Assembly (NCBI RefSeq): GCF_039830145.1 | Contig: NZ_CP156082.1 | Span: 1,196,001 to 1,260,000 of the forward strand | Origin: Croceibacterium sp. TMG7-5b_MA50 | GTDB lineage: Bacteria > Pseudomonadota > Alphaproteobacteria > Sphingomonadales > Sphingomonadaceae | Reading direction: 5' to 3' | Length of the DNA: 64,000 nucleotides | Shown: positions 45,430 to 54,313 of the stretch, piece after piece | Position numbering within the stretch: position 1 is the first letter of the stretch | Layout of the letters: every line of letters starts with the position of its first letter | Position numbers and translations under genes: made by a program | Notes under the pieces: generated by a model | What the model saw: only the letters and a program-made list of their open reading frames with translations | What the model was told of the DNA's origin: nothing | Database searches by the model: none

Positions 45430-47895
45430 ATGAAGACCAAGTGGCTGGGTGCCGCGGCATGGAGCGCCAAGGAAGCGCATGCCGGCGAGCGTCTGCCCTA
45501 TGCGCGGCTGCTGGACGGCAATACCGTGCTGCTCCGCGACGGATCGCTGATGGCCGCGCTGCAGGTGCCGGGCCTGCTGTTCGAGACGGAGGACACGGAC
45601 GCGCTGAACGCCCATGCGGCGACGCGCGAGGTGATGCTGCGTTCCGCTCTCGACGCGCGCTTCGTGCTGTATCACCATGTCATTCGCCGCCGGGTAGCGG
45701 TGGACCTGCCAGCCCGGTTCGACGACCCGCTGGCCGCGCATATCGACCGCCGCTGGAACGAGAAGCTGCAGGGCGGATCGCTGTTCGTGAACGACCAGTT
45801 CGTGACGCTGGTGCGCCGTCCGGCGCGGGGAAAAGCGGGTCTGGCAGAACGCGCGGGCAAGTTCTGGCAGCGTCGCGGCAAGGAACAGGCGGAGGCGGAC
45901 CCCAAGGATTTGCGCGCCCTGCGGGCCGCATTGCAGGCACTCGCCGCGTCGCTGGGCGATTACGGTGCGCAGCCATTGGGCGATTATACCGGCCCTAGCG
46001 GCGGCACCAACAACGAGCTGCTGGAACTGCTGAGCGCGCTGTTCAACGGCGAGATGCGACCGGTGCGACGGCCCGAAGGCGACACCGATATCGGCCGCAT
46101 GCTCCCCTACCGCCGGGCCAGCTTCGGCCTGGATGCGATGGAACTGCGCGGCGCGGGCGGGCAGGCGGGCACTGACTTCGCCGCGATGCTGAGCCTGAAG
46201 GACTACCCCGACGCAACGAGCCCGGGCCTGCTCGACCCCGTGCTGCGCCTGCCGTGCGAGCTGATCGTGACCGAAAGCTTTGCGCCGCAGGAACGGCAGA
46301 CCGCGCGCGAGCGCATCGACCTGGCGCTGCGCCGCCTGCGCTCTGCCGACGAGGAGGCGATGGCAGAGCGCGCCGATATGCTGGCCGCGCGCGACCACTT
46401 GGGCAGCGGGTCCGTCATCTTTGGCGATCATCACCTGTCCGTGCTGGTGCGGGAGAGTGACCTTGCCCGGTTGGACGATGCTGCCGCCGCCGTCGCTGCC
46501 GCGCTGGCCGATACGGGCGCGGTCACCGTGCGGGAGGACACCAACCTGGAGCCCGCGTTCTGGGGCCAGTTCCCGGGCAACGAGGGCTACTTGGTCCGCC
46601 GCGCGCTGATTTCCAGCGCCAATATGGCAAGCTTCGGCTCGCTTCACGGCTTTGCGCTGGGGCAGGCAGATACCAATCATTGGGGCGATGCCGTGACGCT
46701 GCTGGAAACGACCAGCGCGACGCCGTTCTTTTTCAATTTCCACCACGGCGATCTCGGCAATTTCTCCGTCATCGGTCCATCGGGCAGCGGCAAGACGGTG
46801 GTGATGAACTTCCTGGCGGCGCAGGCGCAGAAGTTCGCACCCCGCACCGTGCTGTTCGACAAGGATCGCGGCGCGGAGCTGTTCATCCGCGGCATCGGCG
46901 GTCGGTACGATCGCATCCATGCGGGTGAGCCCACCGGGTTCAACCCCCTCGCCCTGCCCGATAGCCCGCATACCCGCGCCTTCCTGCGTGACTGGCTGGG
47001 CGTCCTGCTGAAGGCGGAAGGGCCGGAGGAGCTGGCGACCGTGGCCGGTGCGGTCGATGCCGCCTACGCCAACGCGCCGCATCTGCGTCGGCTGCGCTTC
47101 TTCCGCGAATTGCTGTCGGGCAGCCGCCGGCCGCAGCCGGGTGATCTGGCCGATCGCCTCAGCCCGTGGATCGACGATGGCGAGCATGGCTGGCTGTTCG
47201 ACAATGCGGCCGACCGGCTGGACCTGTCCACCCGCGTCATGGGCTTCGACATGAGCGCGCTGCTGGAGAACCCGCGGCTGCGCACGCCGACCATGATGTA
47301 CCTGTTCCACCGCATCGACGAGCGGCTGGACGGCAGCCCGACGATGATCCTGATCGACGAGGGCTGGAAGGCGCTGGACGACGAAGTGTTCGCCGCCCGC
47401 ATCCGCGACTGGCTGAAGACGCTGCGCAAACGTAACGCACTGGTCGGCTTCGCCACGCAAAGCGCCCGCGATGCGCTGGACAGCCGGATTTCCACCGCGC
47501 TGGTCGAACAGACGGCCACCATGGTGTTCATGCCCAACGCCCGGGCCCGGGCGGAGGATTATTGCGAAGGCTTCGGCCTGACCGAGCATGAGTTGAGCCT
47601 GATCCGCAGCCTGCCCGCACACAGCCGCGCCTTCCTGGTGCGGCAGCCCGATGCCAGTGTGGTCGTCCGGCTGGACCTCAGCGGCGCGCCGGAGGTGCTG
47701 ACCATCCTGTCCGGCCGCGAAAGCACTGTACGCCGGCTGGATGCGCTGCGCGCCAGCGTGGGCGACGATCCCGCCGCCTGGTACCCGCTGCTGACCGATA
47801 CGCCCTGGCCCGGCGACGTGCCGGAGGACATGGCGGAGGTCACGCCTCTGCCGCCTGTCATGCCCGCCTTCGTGGCGCGGGAGGCGGCGGAGTGA
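45430..47895 (+). CDS. virB4: VirB4 family secretion ATPase
   Basis: An 821-residue ATPase that energises pilus assembly and transfer. It has the N-terminal CagE/TrbE/VirB domain, Walker A GPSGSGKTVVMNF at about residue 450, Walker B MILIDEGWKALDDEVF and the downstream VGFATQSARDAL sensor segment. GGAG precedes the ATG. Its stop overlaps the virB6 GTG by 4 nt. Confidence 0.95.
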   Translation: MKTKWLGAAAWSAKEAHAGERLPYARLLDGNTVLLRDGSLMAALQVPGLLFETEDTDALNAHAATREVMLRSALDARFVLYHHVIRRRVAVDLPARFDDPLAAHIDRRWNEKLQGGSLFVNDQFVTLVRRPARGKAGLAERAGKFWQRRGKEQAEADPKDLRALRAALQALAASLGDYGAQPLGDYTGPSGGTNNELLELLSALFNGEMRPVRRPEGDTDIGRMLPYRRASFGLDAMELRGAGGQAGTDFAAMLSLKDYPDATSPGLLDPVLRLPCELIVTESFAPQERQTARERIDLALRRLRSADEEAMAERADMLAARDHLGSGSVIFGDHHLSVLVRESDLARLDDAAAAVAAALADTGAVTVREDTNLEPAFWGQFPGNEGYLVRRALISSANMASFGSLHGFALGQADTNHWGDAVTLLETTSATPFFFNFHHGDLGNFSVIGPSGSGKTVVMNFLAAQAQKFAPRTVLFDKDRGAELFIRGIGGRYDRIHAGEPTGFNPLALPDSPHTRAFLRDWLGVLLKAEGPEELATVAGAVDAAYANAPHLRRLRFFRELLSGSRRPQPGDLADRLSPWIDDGEHGWLFDNAADRLDLSTRVMGFDMSALLENPRLRTPTMMYLFHRIDERLDGSPTMILIDEGWKALDDEVFAARIRDWLKTLRKRNALVGFATQSARDALDSRISTALVEQTATMVFMPNARARAEDYCEGFGLTEHELSLIRSLPAHSRAFLVRQPDASVVVRLDLSGAPEVLTILSGRESTVRRLDALRASVGDDPAAWYPLLTDTPWPGDVPEDMAEVTPLPPVMPAFVAREAAE

Positions 47896-49091
47896 GCGCC
47901 GGCTTCAGCCCGGCATTGTGTCAGGAGGCGCTGGACGGCGTCGGCAGCGGGGTCGCGGCGTCCCTGCGTGCGGTCGATTGCGCCGCAGCCGCCACCAGCC
48001 AGGCGGCGTTCGGCCGGCTGTTCGGCTCCGATGGCGCATTGCTGCCGGCGCTGACCGTGCTGCTGACGCTGTATGTCGCCTTCTTTGCGTTCGGCCTCAT
48101 CACCGGGCGCTCCACGCTCGGCATTTCCGCCCTGACCCCGCGCATGGTGACATTGGGCCTGGTGCTGACCTTCGCCACCAGCTGGGTGGCCTGGCAAGGC
48201 ACGGTCTACAACTTGGTCGTCGGCGCGCCCAACCAGATCGCCAACATCCTGATGGGCGGCGACGGCTCCGCCACGGACGTCTTCGCCGACAAGGTGGATA
48301 CGGTGTTCGCCGTGTTGGTGCAGGCGAGCGGGGACGAGGCGATGGAGGGGGCAACCTCCACCTTCAGCCCGCCCGGCCTGCTGTGGCTGGGCGCCACGCT
48401 GCTTCTGCTGGGCACGGTGGGCCTGCTCGCCACCACCAAGATCGCGTTGGCGGTGCTGATGGCGGTCGGTCCGGTCTTCGTGGTGCTGGCGCTGTTCGAT
48501 GCCACCCGCGGGCTGTTCACTGGCTGGCTTAAGGGCGTCGTGCTCCTAGCAGTGACGCCGCTGTTCGCAGTGCTGGGTGGGTCGCTGATGCTGGAACTGG
48601 CAGTGCCCGTGCTGCAAGCCCTGTCCATGACGCCGGGCAAGATCGAGCCGCAGCCCGCGATGGCCTTCTTCATGATCGGCGCGGTGCACCTGGCGCTGAT
48701 GGTCATGGTGCTGAAGGTCGCCGGCACGATGGTGGCGGGATGGACCGTGTTCGGCCTCGCCAATACGAAGGAGGACAAGGGCGGCGCCGCGACTGCCGCT
48801 GCCGCCGCGCGCGGTGCCGCCGCCGCGGTAGTCGCCGCCACCCCGGCGGAGGCACGTACAGGCGCGGCGCCCTCGCGTGAGATCCGCCTTGCCGGGGCGG
48901 TCCTGCCTGCTGCTGCCAACGATCGTGGCGGAATGTCCTCCAGCATCACGCGTGAGACGCGCATCGTCGGCGGCGCGGGCCCATCCTCTGCCGCCGGCGC
49001 CTCGCCCGCCGCTGGCCCGTCGCGCGCGCGCGGGATCGGCAGCCGTTTTCGTGCCGCGCCGCCGCGCGCCAATCCTGCCAGGACTTCGTGA
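47892..49091 (+). CDS. virB6: VirB6/TrbL family polytopic membrane protein
   Basis: A 399-residue inner-membrane channel component with about six hydrophobic segments (ALTVLLTLYVAFFAFGLITG; LWLGATLLLLGTVGLLA; MAFFMIGAVHLALMVMVLKV). The last 110 residues are an Ala/Gly/Pro/Arg-rich cytoplasmic tail of low complexity. Length and central loop fit VirB6. No VirB5 gene precedes it, unlike the Agrobacterium order. Confidence 0.88.
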   Translation: MSAGFSPALCQEALDGVGSGVAASLRAVDCAAAATSQAAFGRLFGSDGALLPALTVLLTLYVAFFAFGLITGRSTLGISALTPRMVTLGLVLTFATSWVAWQGTVYNLVVGAPNQIANILMGGDGSATDVFADKVDTVFAVLVQASGDEAMEGATSTFSPPGLLWLGATLLLLGTVGLLATTKIALAVLMAVGPVFVVLALFDATRGLFTGWLKGVVLLAVTPLFAVLGGSLMLELAVPVLQALSMTPGKIEPQPAMAFFMIGAVHLALMVMVLKVAGTMVAGWTVFGLANTKEDKGGAATAAAAARGAAAAVVAATPAEARTGAAPSREIRLAGAVLPAAANDRGGMSSSITRETRIVGGAGPSSAAGASPAAGPSRARGIGSRFRAAPPRANPARTS

Positions 49092-49092
49092 C

Positions 49093-49914
49093 ATGATCCG
49101 CCCGCTGTTTCTCGCCGCCACGCTGTTGGCTGGTCTTTCCGCGGCGTTGCCCGCCCAGGCAGACGACCGCCGGTTGATCGAACGCATGTTCGAAGAGAAC
49201 GAGATCGTCACCATCCAGGGCCGCGCAAATGTGCAGGCGGTGATCCGATTCAACGAGAACGAGCATATCGAGAACGTCGCCATCGGCGATGCGCAAAGCT
49301 GGCAGGTGACGCCCAACAAGCGCGCCAATCTGCTGTTCGTGAAGCCGCTGGCCGATCGTGCGGCGACCAACATGACGGTGGTGACGGACAAGCACACCTA
49401 CCTGTTCGACCTCGTCGCCAGCCCGGCCAACCGCAATCCGGTTTATCTGTTGGCCTTCACCTACCCGCCGGAGCCGGAAGAAGAGGACGCGCCGCTGCTG
49501 GCCGGCGGTGCGCCGGCACCCGCGCCCAGCGCCGTGGAGGTCGCCGCCGCGACGGACCCGTATGCCGTGGTTGATCCCGCGACGCTGAACCATGACTGGC
49601 GCCGCTTTGGCGCTGCCCAATTGCTGCCGCAGACGATCTACGACGATGGCGATGCGACCTTCCTGTCGTGGGACGCCGGCACCCCGCTGCCGGCCATCCT
49701 GGTGCAGGATCTGGAAGGCACCGAAGGCCCGGTGAACTACGCTGTGCGCGGCGACCAGATCGTGGTTGACGGCGTGCCGCGCCGCATAATTCTGCGATCG
49801 GGCGAAGACGTCGCTACCCTGGTCAACGAAGGGTCAGTCCGGCCGCGCCCGGCAGCCGCGGCCGCTGCCACCCCTGCCCAAGCCCGAGTGCTCGCCAGCA
49901 CGGAGTCCCGCTGA
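49093..49914 (+). CDS. virB9: VirB9/TrbG family outer-membrane core protein
   Basis: A 273-residue periplasmic protein: signal peptide ending PAQA, then two beta domains of the VirB9/CagX type (FNENEHIENVAIGDAQSWQV; NKRANLLFVKPL; QTIYDDGDATFLSWD; RIILRSGEDVATLVNEG). It forms the outer ring of the secretion core with VirB10 and usually VirB7. ATG 49093 follows AGGA. No VirB8 gene lies upstream. The stop overlaps virB10 (TGATG). Confidence 0.92.
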   Translation: MIRPLFLAATLLAGLSAALPAQADDRRLIERMFEENEIVTIQGRANVQAVIRFNENEHIENVAIGDAQSWQVTPNKRANLLFVKPLADRAATNMTVVTDKHTYLFDLVASPANRNPVYLLAFTYPPEPEEEDAPLLAGGAPAPAPSAVEVAAATDPYAVVDPATLNHDWRRFGAAQLLPQTIYDDGDATFLSWDAGTPLPAILVQDLEGTEGPVNYAVRGDQIVVDGVPRRIILRSGEDVATLVNEGSVRPRPAAAAAATPAQARVLASTESR

Positions 49915-51041
49915 TGAAGCTTGCCAACCGCCTCTCGCCCGTGCGCGCCGATGGCCAGCCCGCGGCTCTCGACCGCGATCCGCGCGAAGGCGCCTCTGCC
50001 GAGGTGATCGATCTCGCCAGCCGCACCGCCTATCCGACCGTCGCCAATCGCAAGGGGCGCTCGGATGCGGTGGGCCTTGCCGCCGGGATCGGCTTCGTCG
50101 CGTTGCTTGGCGCCGCGACCCTGTGGGGCCTCAACGCCAGCCGCGTGCCCGAAGGATCGGCGGGTGTCGCACCTGTGGTGCAGAACGGTCCCGCACCAGG
50201 CGCCTTCATCCCGGCCGAACCGGCGCAGCCAGTCCCGGTGTTGAATGGTGAACCCGCCGGCGCACCCGCGCCGAGCCCGGTCTACAGCGCCCCGCCGGTC
50301 ACCGCCGCTGCACCGATGGGCAATCCATATGCCAGCCCCACTGTTGTGTTCGACGCAGGTGCGCTGCCGGCTGAAGCTGCCGGTCCTGCGCCCGGCACGC
50401 CTGCCGCCGCTGCGGCGGCCGCGGCTGCGGGCACCGGTGCCGGCGACTTTGCCAGCCGCGTGGGCGGTGTGGGCGGTGGCCCGGCCGTGGCGCGCACGGA
50501 TGTCGATCCGCGCACCACTGTGACGCAGGGCACGATGATCCCCGCCGTACTGGAGACCGCGATCAACACCGACGTGCCCGGCTACGTCCGCGCGGTCGTG
50601 AGCCAGGACGTGCGCAGCTTCGACGGAACGCGCATCCTGGTGCCGCGGTCCAGCCGGCTCATCGGGCAGTACCAGTCGGGCCTGCAAGCCGGGCAGAAGC
50701 GCGCCTATGTCATCTGGACGCGGCTGATCCGGCCAGACGGCGTTTCCGTCGCGCTCGCCAGCCCGGCCAGCGCGTTCGACGGCAGCGGCGGCCTGCCGGG
50801 CCGGGTCGACAACCACTTCTTCCAGCGCTTCGGCTCCTCCATCCTGCTGTCTGTCATCGGCGGGCTGACCGCGGTTGCCAGCGGCGGCACCAGCGTGGTT
50901 CTGGGTGGCGGGCAGGATGCGGCCAGCACCGCCCTGCAACAGAGCGGCCAGATCGGCCCCACGGTGCGCGTGCGCCAGGGCGAACCGATCCGCGTGTTCA
51001 CCGCACGTGATCTGGATTTCAGCCAGGCACCGCGGATCTAA
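49914..51041 (+). CDS. virB10: VirB10/TrbI family core protein
   Basis: A 375-residue envelope-spanning protein. It has a cytoplasmic N-terminus, one transmembrane helix (about 53-75), a long Pro/Ala-rich periplasmic linker, and the C-terminal TrbI domain (TQGTMIPAVLETAINTDVPG; ILVPRSSRLIGQYQSGLQ; RFGSSILLSVIGG). It couples inner-membrane ATPases to the outer-membrane pore. Confidence 0.93.
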   Translation: MKLANRLSPVRADGQPAALDRDPREGASAEVIDLASRTAYPTVANRKGRSDAVGLAAGIGFVALLGAATLWGLNASRVPEGSAGVAPVVQNGPAPGAFIPAEPAQPVPVLNGEPAGAPAPSPVYSAPPVTAAAPMGNPYASPTVVFDAGALPAEAAGPAPGTPAAAAAAAAAGTGAGDFASRVGGVGGGPAVARTDVDPRTTVTQGTMIPAVLETAINTDVPGYVRAVVSQDVRSFDGTRILVPRSSRLIGQYQSGLQAGQKRAYVIWTRLIRPDGVSVALASPASAFDGSGGLPGRVDNHFFQRFGSSILLSVIGGLTAVASGGTSVVLGGGQDAASTALQQSGQIGPTVRVRQGEPIRVFTARDLDFSQAPRI

Positions 51042-51045
51042 AGTC

Positions 51046-52086
51046 ATGGCTGCAGAGATCGTGCAACTCGGCAGCCCGGTCGACGAGCCCGGCGCCGCAG
51101 AGCCTGACGCGCCGCGTATCAACAGCGGCAGCGTCTATCTCGATGCCTACCTCGCCCCGTTCCGTCCCTGGCTGGAACGCGATACGGTGACGGAGATCAT
51201 GGTCAACCGCCCGGGCGAGGTCTGGGTGGAGGATGCCGCCCGATCGGGCATGCAGCGGATCGAGGCGCCGGGGATCGATGACCGACTGGTGCAGCGCCTG
51301 GCCGAACAGGTCGCCCGCGTCAGCCACCAGGGCATCAACCGCGAACATCCGCTGCTGGGCGCCACGCTGCCGGCCGATGGATTCGGCGGCGCGCGTATCC
51401 AATTCTGCGGCCCGCCGGCCACCCGCCGGCACTGGGCCATGGCGATCCGCCGGCATCGCCGGCTGGACCTGACGCTCGACGCGTACGACACCGGCCCGCT
51501 GCGCCCACCGGTCGAGACAGCCATGCCCGATCCGGCAGAACAGCCCGTCGCGTTCCTCCGGGCAGCGATCCGCGCGCGCAAGACGATCCTGATTTCCGGC
51601 GGCACCAGCACCGGCAAGACCACGTTCCTGAATGCCATGCTGGGTGAGATACCGGCGCATGAACGGGTCATTCTGGTAGAGGACACCCCCGAGCTGCGGC
51701 TGCCCGGCGCCAACGGTCTGGGGCTGGTGGCGGTGAAGGGCGAATTGGGCGAGGCGAAAGTCACCGCTAACGAGTTGCTGCAATCGGCCCTGCGCCTGCG
51801 GCCGGATCGGATCGTACTGGGCGAACTGCGCGGGGCGGAGAGCGTCAGCTTTCTGCGGGCGATCAATACCGGCCACCCCGGCAGCTTTTCCACCATCCAC
51901 GCCAATTCGCTGCGCGGTGCGCTGGAACAATTGGCATTGATGGTGATGCAGACCGGCATCGGCCTGACCCGGCCCGACACGATCGCTTACGCCGCGTCCG
52001 TCATCGACGTCATCGTGCAGCTGGACCGCAGTGACGGACGCCGCGGGATCAGCGCCATCGCCCGTCCAGCCGACATCGTGAACTAG
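51046..52086 (+). CDS. virB11: VirB11 family traffic ATPase
   Basis: A 346-residue hexameric ATPase. Walker A is ISGGTSTGKTTFLNA; the Asp box EDTPELRLPGAN, Walker B RPDRIVLGELRGAE and His box TGHPGSFSTIHANS follow in order. Four nucleotides separate it from virB10. Last gene of the virB operon. Confidence 0.95.
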   Translation: MAAEIVQLGSPVDEPGAAEPDAPRINSGSVYLDAYLAPFRPWLERDTVTEIMVNRPGEVWVEDAARSGMQRIEAPGIDDRLVQRLAEQVARVSHQGINREHPLLGATLPADGFGGARIQFCGPPATRRHWAMAIRRHRRLDLTLDAYDTGPLRPPVETAMPDPAEQPVAFLRAAIRARKTILISGGTSTGKTTFLNAMLGEIPAHERVILVEDTPELRLPGANGLGLVAVKGELGEAKVTANELLQSALRLRPDRIVLGELRGAESVSFLRAINTGHPGSFSTIHANSLRGALEQLALMVMQTGIGLTRPDTIAYAASVIDVIVQLDRSDGRRGISAIARPADIVN

Positions 52087-52123
52087 ACAGGCACCATCCG
52101 GCTAGGGAATAGGTTCGTCGATC

Positions 52124-54313
52124 ATGAGTACCATCGCGCCAGACCCCCGCACTGAGATCGCCGCCCTGCCCCACGCGGGTCCTTCCGCGCCGGAGGACCG
52201 CTATTTCAACCGCGAGCTGAGCTGGCTGTCGTTCAACGACCGCGTTTTGGCGGAGGCATGCAACAGCGCCTACCCGCTGCTGGAACGGCTGCGTTTCCTG
52301 TCGATCAGCGGCAGCAATCTGGACGAGTTCCTGATGATCCGCGTTGCCGGCCTCGCCGGTCAGATCCGATCGGGCGTAGGGAACATGTCGCTGGACGGGC
52401 GTACACCCGGCCAGCAGCTGGCGGCGATCAGCGGCAAGGTGCTGGACCTGACAGGTCAGCAGCAGGCGATCCTGGCGGACATCATGCCGCTGCTGTCGGC
52501 CCAAGGCATCCATATCGCGGGGGAGGACCGCCTCGACACCGCCGCTGACGAATGGCTGCGCGACTACTTCCTCAACTCAATCATGCCGGTCATCACCCCG
52601 CAGGCGATCGACCCGGCGCATCCCTTCCCCTTTGTCGCCAATCGCGGCATCGGCGTGCTGTTCAACCTGACGCGGGAGGATGACGGCAGCAGCCTGGTGG
52701 AAATGGTGCTGATCCCCAGCGCGCTACCCCGCTTCGTCCGCGTGCCCGCCAGTGTTGCGGGCGATCAGGCCATCTATGTCACGACCGAGCAGATCGTCTG
52801 CCGCTACGCCACGTTGCTGTTCCCCGGCTTCCGTGTCGATGGCGACGGCGTGTTCCGCCTGCTGCGTGACAGCGACATCGAGATCGAGGAGGATGCCGAG
52901 GATCTCGTCCGCTACTACCGCTCCGCCATCCAGCGTCGCCGGCGCGGCAAGGTCATCCTGCTGGAACTCGACCACGCCTTCGATCCGGCGGGTGAGCAGA
53001 TGCTGCGCGAGCAGCTCGGGCTGGAACAGGCCATGGTCCTGCAGCTCGACCATCTGGTCGGGGTGGTCGACCTGTCGCAGATCGTGGGGGAGGACAGGCC
53101 CGATCTGAAGTTCACCCCCTACGCCCCCCGTTACCCTGAGCGGGTGATGGAGCATGATGGCGACTGCTTCGCGGCAATCCGCGAGAAGGACATTGTCATC
53201 CACCACCCTTACGAAAGCTTCGAGGTGGTGATCGACTTCCTGCATCAGGCGGCGAACGATCCGGCGGTCATCTCCATCAAGCAGACGCTATATCGCGCCG
53301 GCAACCAATCCCCGGTCATCGCCGCGCTGGTTCAGGCCGCGGAGGCCGGCAAATCCGTCACCGCCGTAGTCGAGCTGAAGGCCCGCTTCGACGAAGAGCA
53401 GAACCTGAAATGGGCAAGCGAGCTGGAGCGGGCGGGGGTGCAGGTCATCTACGGCTTCGTCGACTGGAAGACCCATGCGAAAGTCTCCCTGGTCGTGCGG
53501 CAGGAGGAGGAGGGTTATCGCACCTACTGCCATTTCGGCACCGGTAATTACCATCCCGTCACCGCGCGCATCTACACCGATCTCAGCTTCTTCACCGCGG
53601 ATCCGTGCATCGGGCGGGATGCGGCCAAGCTGTTCAACTTCATCACCGGCTACGTCGAGCCGCAGGGCCTGGAACGGCTGGCGCTGTCGCCGCTCAACCT
53701 GCGCGAAACGCTGTACGAGAAGATCGACCGCGAATGCGCAAACGCTCGCGCCGGGCGGCAGGCAGCGATCTGGGCCAAGCTGAACAGCCTGACTGACGAG
53801 GGTGTGATCGACCGGCTGTATGCGGCCAGCGTGGCTGGGGTGCCGGTGGTGCTGGTGGTCCGGGGTATCTGTTGCCTTAGGCCCGGCATTCCCGGCCTGT
53901 CGGAAAACATCACCGTCAAGTCGATCATCGGCCGCTTTCTGGAACACAGCCGCATCTGGGCCTTTGCCAACGGGACCGAACTGCCCAGCGGGGAAGCCGA
54001 AGTGTTCATCACCAGTGCCGATGCCATGAGCCGCAACCTGAACCGGCGGGTGGAACTGCTCGTACCGATCCGTAACGCCACCGTGCATGACCAGGTGCTG
54101 GAACAGGTGCTGCTGGCCAATCTGCTCGACACCGAACAAAGCTGGCTGCTGGATGGCGAGGACGGCAGTTGGGAACGCGTCGCCGACGATGCGGATGGGT
54201 CCGGCTTCAATTGCCACGCTTATTTCATGACCAACCCTTCCCTGTCCGGCCGCGGCGACGCGCTGAAGGAAAGCCGCGTGCCCAAGCTGACACTGCGCCG
54301 GGGTGCTGCATGA
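52124..54313 (+). CDS. ppk: Polyphosphate kinase 1
   Basis: A 729-residue enzyme polymerising the gamma-phosphate of ATP into polyphosphate. N-terminal FNRELSWLSFNDRVLAEA, the head domain, and the two phospholipase-D-like catalytic domains are all visible. The catalytic histidines fall in VDWKTHAKVSLVVR and SIIGRFLEHSRIWAF. Length is standard. It overlaps the exopolyphosphatase gene by 4 nt (ATGA). Confidence 0.97.
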   Translation: MSTIAPDPRTEIAALPHAGPSAPEDRYFNRELSWLSFNDRVLAEACNSAYPLLERLRFLSISGSNLDEFLMIRVAGLAGQIRSGVGNMSLDGRTPGQQLAAISGKVLDLTGQQQAILADIMPLLSAQGIHIAGEDRLDTAADEWLRDYFLNSIMPVITPQAIDPAHPFPFVANRGIGVLFNLTREDDGSSLVEMVLIPSALPRFVRVPASVAGDQAIYVTTEQIVCRYATLLFPGFRVDGDGVFRLLRDSDIEIEEDAEDLVRYYRSAIQRRRRGKVILLELDHAFDPAGEQMLREQLGLEQAMVLQLDHLVGVVDLSQIVGEDRPDLKFTPYAPRYPERVMEHDGDCFAAIREKDIVIHHPYESFEVVIDFLHQAANDPAVISIKQTLYRAGNQSPVIAALVQAAEAGKSVTAVVELKARFDEEQNLKWASELERAGVQVIYGFVDWKTHAKVSLVVRQEEEGYRTYCHFGTGNYHPVTARIYTDLSFFTADPCIGRDAAKLFNFITGYVEPQGLERLALSPLNLRETLYEKIDRECANARAGRQAAIWAKLNSLTDEGVIDRLYAASVAGVPVVLVVRGICCLRPGIPGLSENITVKSIIGRFLEHSRIWAFANGTELPSGEAEVFITSADAMSRNLNRRVELLVPIRNATVHDQVLEQVLLANLLDTEQSWLLDGEDGSWERVADDADGSGFNCHAYFMTNPSLSGRGDALKESRVPKLTLRRGAA

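Noticed and set aside
45349-47622. Minus-strand open frame of 757 codons opposite virB4
   Set aside because: Mirror frame of a clear VirB4 with intact Walker motifs; no domain of its own.
44163-52086. Integrative conjugative element
   Set aside because: No integrase, relaxase, coupling protein, att repeats or replication gene was found on either side, and the operon is flanked by chromosomal genes.
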